Of a stretch of DNA of 64,000 nt, positions 61,644 through 64,000 are shown one piece after another. Origin of the DNA: Mesorhizobium sp. 131-2-1 (GTDB lineage: Bacteria > Pseudomonadota > Alphaproteobacteria > Rhizobiales > Rhizobiaceae); contig NZ_AP023247.1 in assembly GCF_016756535.1 (NCBI RefSeq), positions 248,001 through 312,000 on the forward strand. Direction: 5' to 3'. Positions within the stretch are counted from its first letter, which is position 1. Each line of letters starts with the position of its first letter. The notes below the pieces were generated by a model. The model was not told where the DNA came from. It saw nothing but the letters and a program-made list of their open reading frames with translations, and ran no database searches. The position numbers and the translations under genes were made by a program.

Positions 61644-63383
61644 ATGGCAACATTGACCTATGGCAACGTTGTTGCGGCTGGCCCTGGCTGGACGAAAGTA
61701 ACGACGCCGACCGGCACCAAGACGGTATACGGCGACCGTGCCACCCGAAACAACAATCCCGGCAATCTCGAATATCATGGCTGGGAAGATGCCTATGGCG
61801 CGATCGGGGACGATGGGCGCTTTGCAGTTTTTGGCTCCAGAAAGCTGGGCCTGCAAGCCCAGGCGCACCTTCTTTTCGACAACAACCAATATGCAAATCT
61901 GACGCTGGGACAGGCCATCGCTGCCTATGCGCCGTCTTTTGAGAATAATACCGCCGCTTATGCCGCAGCTGTCGCCGCCGCCTCTGGTGTTTCACTTAAC
62001 ACCAAAATGAAAGATATCCCGGCCAGCAAGCAGACGGCTGTCTTGGGAGCTATGCATGCGGTGGAGGGCAACACCGGCGCCCTGGCGTACGACGCAAACG
62101 GCAATCTGACCGATACGCTGGACACGGTTTCGCCACGGACGCCCAACACGGCACCGACACCATATGGCCGAAACAGCCAACAGGCTCTCGGCTCTGTTCG
62201 TCCGGACAATTTCAGCTTTGGCGGCCCGAAGGGATTGTTTTCCGTCGATACTCAGGTGGCCTCGCCAATCGGCCATGTCTCGCGCTCGCCGCTTGGGCCG
62301 GTTGCTCCGAGCCGAACCGCCTTTAGCGGATTGGGCACACCGCGCGGCATGAATACTGTCTCCGCGCCGTCAAGGCCGTCAGTCTCAGGCTTCACCAGCC
62401 AGGACGAGAAGTCGAATACCGGAAGCTACAAGAACGCGCCGAACGCCGGCAATTTCACCAGCCAAGACGAACGGGCGAGCATCGCCGACCGTATGGGCAT
62501 TCCGGGTGCCGTAGCGCCGTCTGCCTCGCCACCGTCTCCTACTCGGCCAGATAACTTCGCCTACAGCGGTCCGAAGGGAATCTTCAGCGTCGATCCTGCC
62601 GCCAACGTGAAGATGGACATTGCCAAGCCTGCCGTGGCTCCTGCGCCATCCATCGGCATGCCGACTGCCCCGACACGTCCCGCAATCGCCCCTACGCTTC
62701 CCGCTGCCGTTCCCGCATCGGTTCCAGCGGCTGTGCCAGCCCGCGTTGCCCCGCCCGCGCAGTCAGTAAGCCGCCAGAGCCTTGCGCCGGCCCGTCCGGC
62801 ACTTTCTCCGGCCGATGTCTACGGTGGCGCTGTAGGAACGGCGCAGACCTCTACGCCCGGCACGACTGTTTCACGGGCAACATCGTTCGGGCCAACCTAC
62901 ACGACCAACAAGTTTGGCGCTGTCACGGCGACGGCACCGGACGGCACGCAAATGGCAGCGCTCGGGGGTATCCCTTCGCAGCAGATCGCAGGACCGCTCA
63001 GTCAGCCGGGCATTGCAACCAATCCGTCAACTGGCGGTCTGTTCGGGCCAAAGGCGAAGTCTGCAACGGGAATGGTGACCGGCGCGGCTATCGGTGGCTA
63101 TGCGCTCGGGCCTCTCGGCGCAATGCTGGGCGGCCTGATCGGCAAGAACGTCGCACAGGGCAAGCCAGCTCTCACCGGGCTTCTTGGCGGCAACAACAGC
63201 TCTGTCGGAACGCACATTGTCGATACCTTCGATGGGCCAATGAGGGTGGCCAATGCGGTCAGCGGGGGAGGCTTCCCCAGCAAGCCTTCCGGTCCCGCTC
63301 CCGGTGGCGTTGCGGGGGGCATGCGCGGACTTTCTCCTGGTGCCGCCAATGCGATCGATACGGGCGTAGGTGGTTTGTACTAG
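61644..63383 (+). CDS. Large virion-type protein with N-terminal lysozyme-like domain
   Basis: 579 residues. Residues 30-145 hold TRNNNPGNLEYHGWEDAYGA and DDGRFAVFGSRKLGLQAQ, a pattern recurring in phage structural proteins with a transglycosylase-like N-terminus. The middle is low-complexity with internal repeats: RPDNFSFGGPKGLFSVD (186-202) and RPDNFAYSGPKGIFSVD (301-317); FTSQDE at 250-255 and 271-276. The C-terminal 100 residues carry a glycine-rich hydrophobic region (GAAIGGYALGPLGAMLGGLIG) that could enter membrane. Probably part of the DNA-ejection machinery. Confidence 0.55.
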   Translation: MATLTYGNVVAAGPGWTKVTTPTGTKTVYGDRATRNNNPGNLEYHGWEDAYGAIGDDGRFAVFGSRKLGLQAQAHLLFDNNQYANLTLGQAIAAYAPSFENNTAAYAAAVAAASGVSLNTKMKDIPASKQTAVLGAMHAVEGNTGALAYDANGNLTDTLDTVSPRTPNTAPTPYGRNSQQALGSVRPDNFSFGGPKGLFSVDTQVASPIGHVSRSPLGPVAPSRTAFSGLGTPRGMNTVSAPSRPSVSGFTSQDEKSNTGSYKNAPNAGNFTSQDERASIADRMGIPGAVAPSASPPSPTRPDNFAYSGPKGIFSVDPAANVKMDIAKPAVAPAPSIGMPTAPTRPAIAPTLPAAVPASVPAAVPARVAPPAQSVSRQSLAPARPALSPADVYGGAVGTAQTSTPGTTVSRATSFGPTYTTNKFGAVTATAPDGTQMAALGGIPSQQIAGPLSQPGIATNPSTGGLFGPKAKSATGMVTGAAIGGYALGPLGAMLGGLIGKNVAQGKPALTGLLGGNNSSVGTHIVDTFDGPMRVANAVSGGGFPSKPSGPAPGGVAGGMRGLSPGAANAIDTGVGGLY

Positions 63384-63401
63384 AGACGAAAGGGCTTGCG
63401 C

Positions 63402-63761
63402 ATGACGCCAGTGTTCGAATGGCTCGACACCTTCTCCGAGGAGGTTGTGAATGGCTTTGCTCGCAGGCCGGATCCGGACAGTTCCATATCCAAGGCACTC
63501 TTCATGGATCGCATGGCGCAAGCCCGCAATGAGGACGAGGGACCAACACTAGAAACCATCTTCTGTTACCTCGCGGCCTCGCATGGACTACATGCAGCGG
63601 CAGAAAAGGCCCGCGGCTTGAATGACCACGAATGGGCTCAAGAACTTCACGAACTCGGCCAGATTTACGCCAACTATGCAGTCGGCGATCTAGGCAAGGT
63701 AGTGGACAAGAGCCTGGCTCTATCTGCTGCTGCCGAGGCTACAGACGGCACGGTGCACTGA
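63402..63761 (+). CDS. Prophage protein, unknown
   Basis: 119 residues, helical and acidic (VFEWLDTFSEEVVNGF, HEWAQELHELGQIYANYAVGDLGK). AAGGG before the ATG. No family recognised; its place after two virion-type genes makes a structural or assembly role possible. Its stop overlaps the next start (TGAATG is adjacent, no gap). Confidence 0.5.
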   Translation: MTPVFEWLDTFSEEVVNGFARRPDPDSSISKALFMDRMAQARNEDEGPTLETIFCYLAASHGLHAAAEKARGLNDHEWAQELHELGQIYANYAVGDLGKVVDKSLALSAAAEATDGTVH

Positions 63762-64000
63762 ATGGCTGTAGTCCCGATGCCCAAAAAGCCGAACACCGAT
63801 GTCGCGAAGCCATACGAGCCCACTGAGCGAGAGCTAGCTGTTCAGAAGGCCTATCGAAAGCGTACCCATCAGGCGCGGCCGACACCGACAATGGCGATCG
63901 CTATGAGTAAGAGCGACGGCAAAACCGTTGCCTCCATTTCGATTAATCACCCAGATCCGAAATTGGGCTTTGAATTGCTGTCCGAGTCCCTTGCGGCAGA
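63762..64000 (+). CDS. Prophage protein, unknown (partial, cut by right edge)
   Basis: At least 79 residues, MAVVPMPKKPNTDVAKPYEPTE and then ELAVQKAYRKRTHQARPTPTMAIAM, continuing past the window. A basic N-terminus and a beta-like HPDPKLGFELL follow. Nothing identifies it. It starts directly after the previous stop and should be co-transcribed. Confidence 0.45.
   Translation, partial: MAVVPMPKKPNTDVAKPYEPTERELAVQKAYRKRTHQARPTPTMAIAMSKSDGKTVASISINHPDPKLGFELLSESLAA

Larger units (their letters stand above)
53134..64000 (+). mobile_element. Left part of an integrated prophage/element at tRNA-Ala(GGC)
   Basis: Starts at a tRNA 3' fragment (attachment remnant) followed by a tyrosine integrase, two or three HTH genes, an HNH endonuclease, replication-type proteins and large Gly/Ala/Pro-rich virion-like proteins. 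Gene density is high, genes are small, and the base composition is visibly less GC-rich than the flank. Head, portal, terminase and lysis genes are not seen here, so either they lie past the right edge or this is a satellite. The other junction, with the intact tRNA, must be outside the window. Confidence 0.75.

Overview
The window is high-GC alphaproteobacterial DNA, most likely from a Mesorhizobium-like member of the Rhizobiales. The grounds are a succinoglycan-type exo locus, many CUT1/FGGY/DeoR sugar-catabolic genes, a small palindromic intergenic element of rhizobial type, and a lower-GC prophage at a tRNA-Ala remnant. There is no rRNA gene, no complete tRNA and no CRISPR array. Family names come from reading the proteins and were not checked by a search.

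Bases 1-24624 are an exopolysaccharide (EPS) locus: exoA-like (cut by the left edge), exoL-like, a Wzx/ExoT-type flippase, a phosphoribosyltransferase-HAD fusion, a GT4, a GMC oxidoreductase with its Tat-exported small subunit, UDP-glucose dehydrogenase, an ExoK-like GH16 glycanase, a small helical protein, an ExoU-like GT2, then exoX, exoY, exoF, an ExoZ-like acyltransferase and an ExoQ-like polymerase. Between exoU and exoX, which are neighbours in Sinorhizobium meliloti, lies an insertion of about 7.5 kb (11638-19127).

That insertion is the most exciting part of the window: a lasso-peptide (RiPP) gene cluster. It has a 50-residue precursor (26-residue leader; 24-residue core with Gly1 and a ring-closing Asp9 and a C-terminal Ser), a PqqD-like RRE protein (B1), a transglutaminase-like leader peptidase (B2), an asparagine-synthetase-like cyclase (C), an HPr-kinase-like tailoring kinase (K), an ABC exporter (D) and a divergent nucleotidyltransferase (N). 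The final Ser together with K and N predicts a phosphorylated, perhaps further decorated, lasso peptide. A 13-bp sequence, TTGCGNTGCAGCA, lies upstream of the precursor, exoY, the flippase, exoL and the small helical gene, always in the same orientation relative to the gene. This suggests that peptide and EPS production share one regulator, possibly of the PhaR/AniA type.

Bases 24886-52498 are ordinary metabolic accessory DNA: a short-chain dehydrogenase with the three acetone-carboxylase subunits and a LuxR-type regulator; a TIR-like (CAP12-type) possible immune effector with an unassigned C-terminal domain; GT4 and GT10 glycosyltransferases; a DUF1349 protein; an aldehyde dehydrogenase; a sugar operon (DeoR, FGGY kinase and a frameshifted epimerase, facing a second FGGY kinase and a HAD phosphatase); a CUT1 sugar ABC transporter; a trans-sulfuration PLP enzyme with its GntR regulator; a DJ-1 protein divergent from a GlxA-type AraC regulator; and a DUF2161 protein.

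From about 53134 to the right edge lies the left part of a prophage or related integrated element. It starts with a 47-bp 3' fragment of tRNA-Ala(GGC), then a P4-type tyrosine integrase, small HTH genes with operator-like palindromes, an HNH endonuclease, replication-type proteins and candidate virion proteins. The intact tRNA and the other junction should lie beyond 64000.
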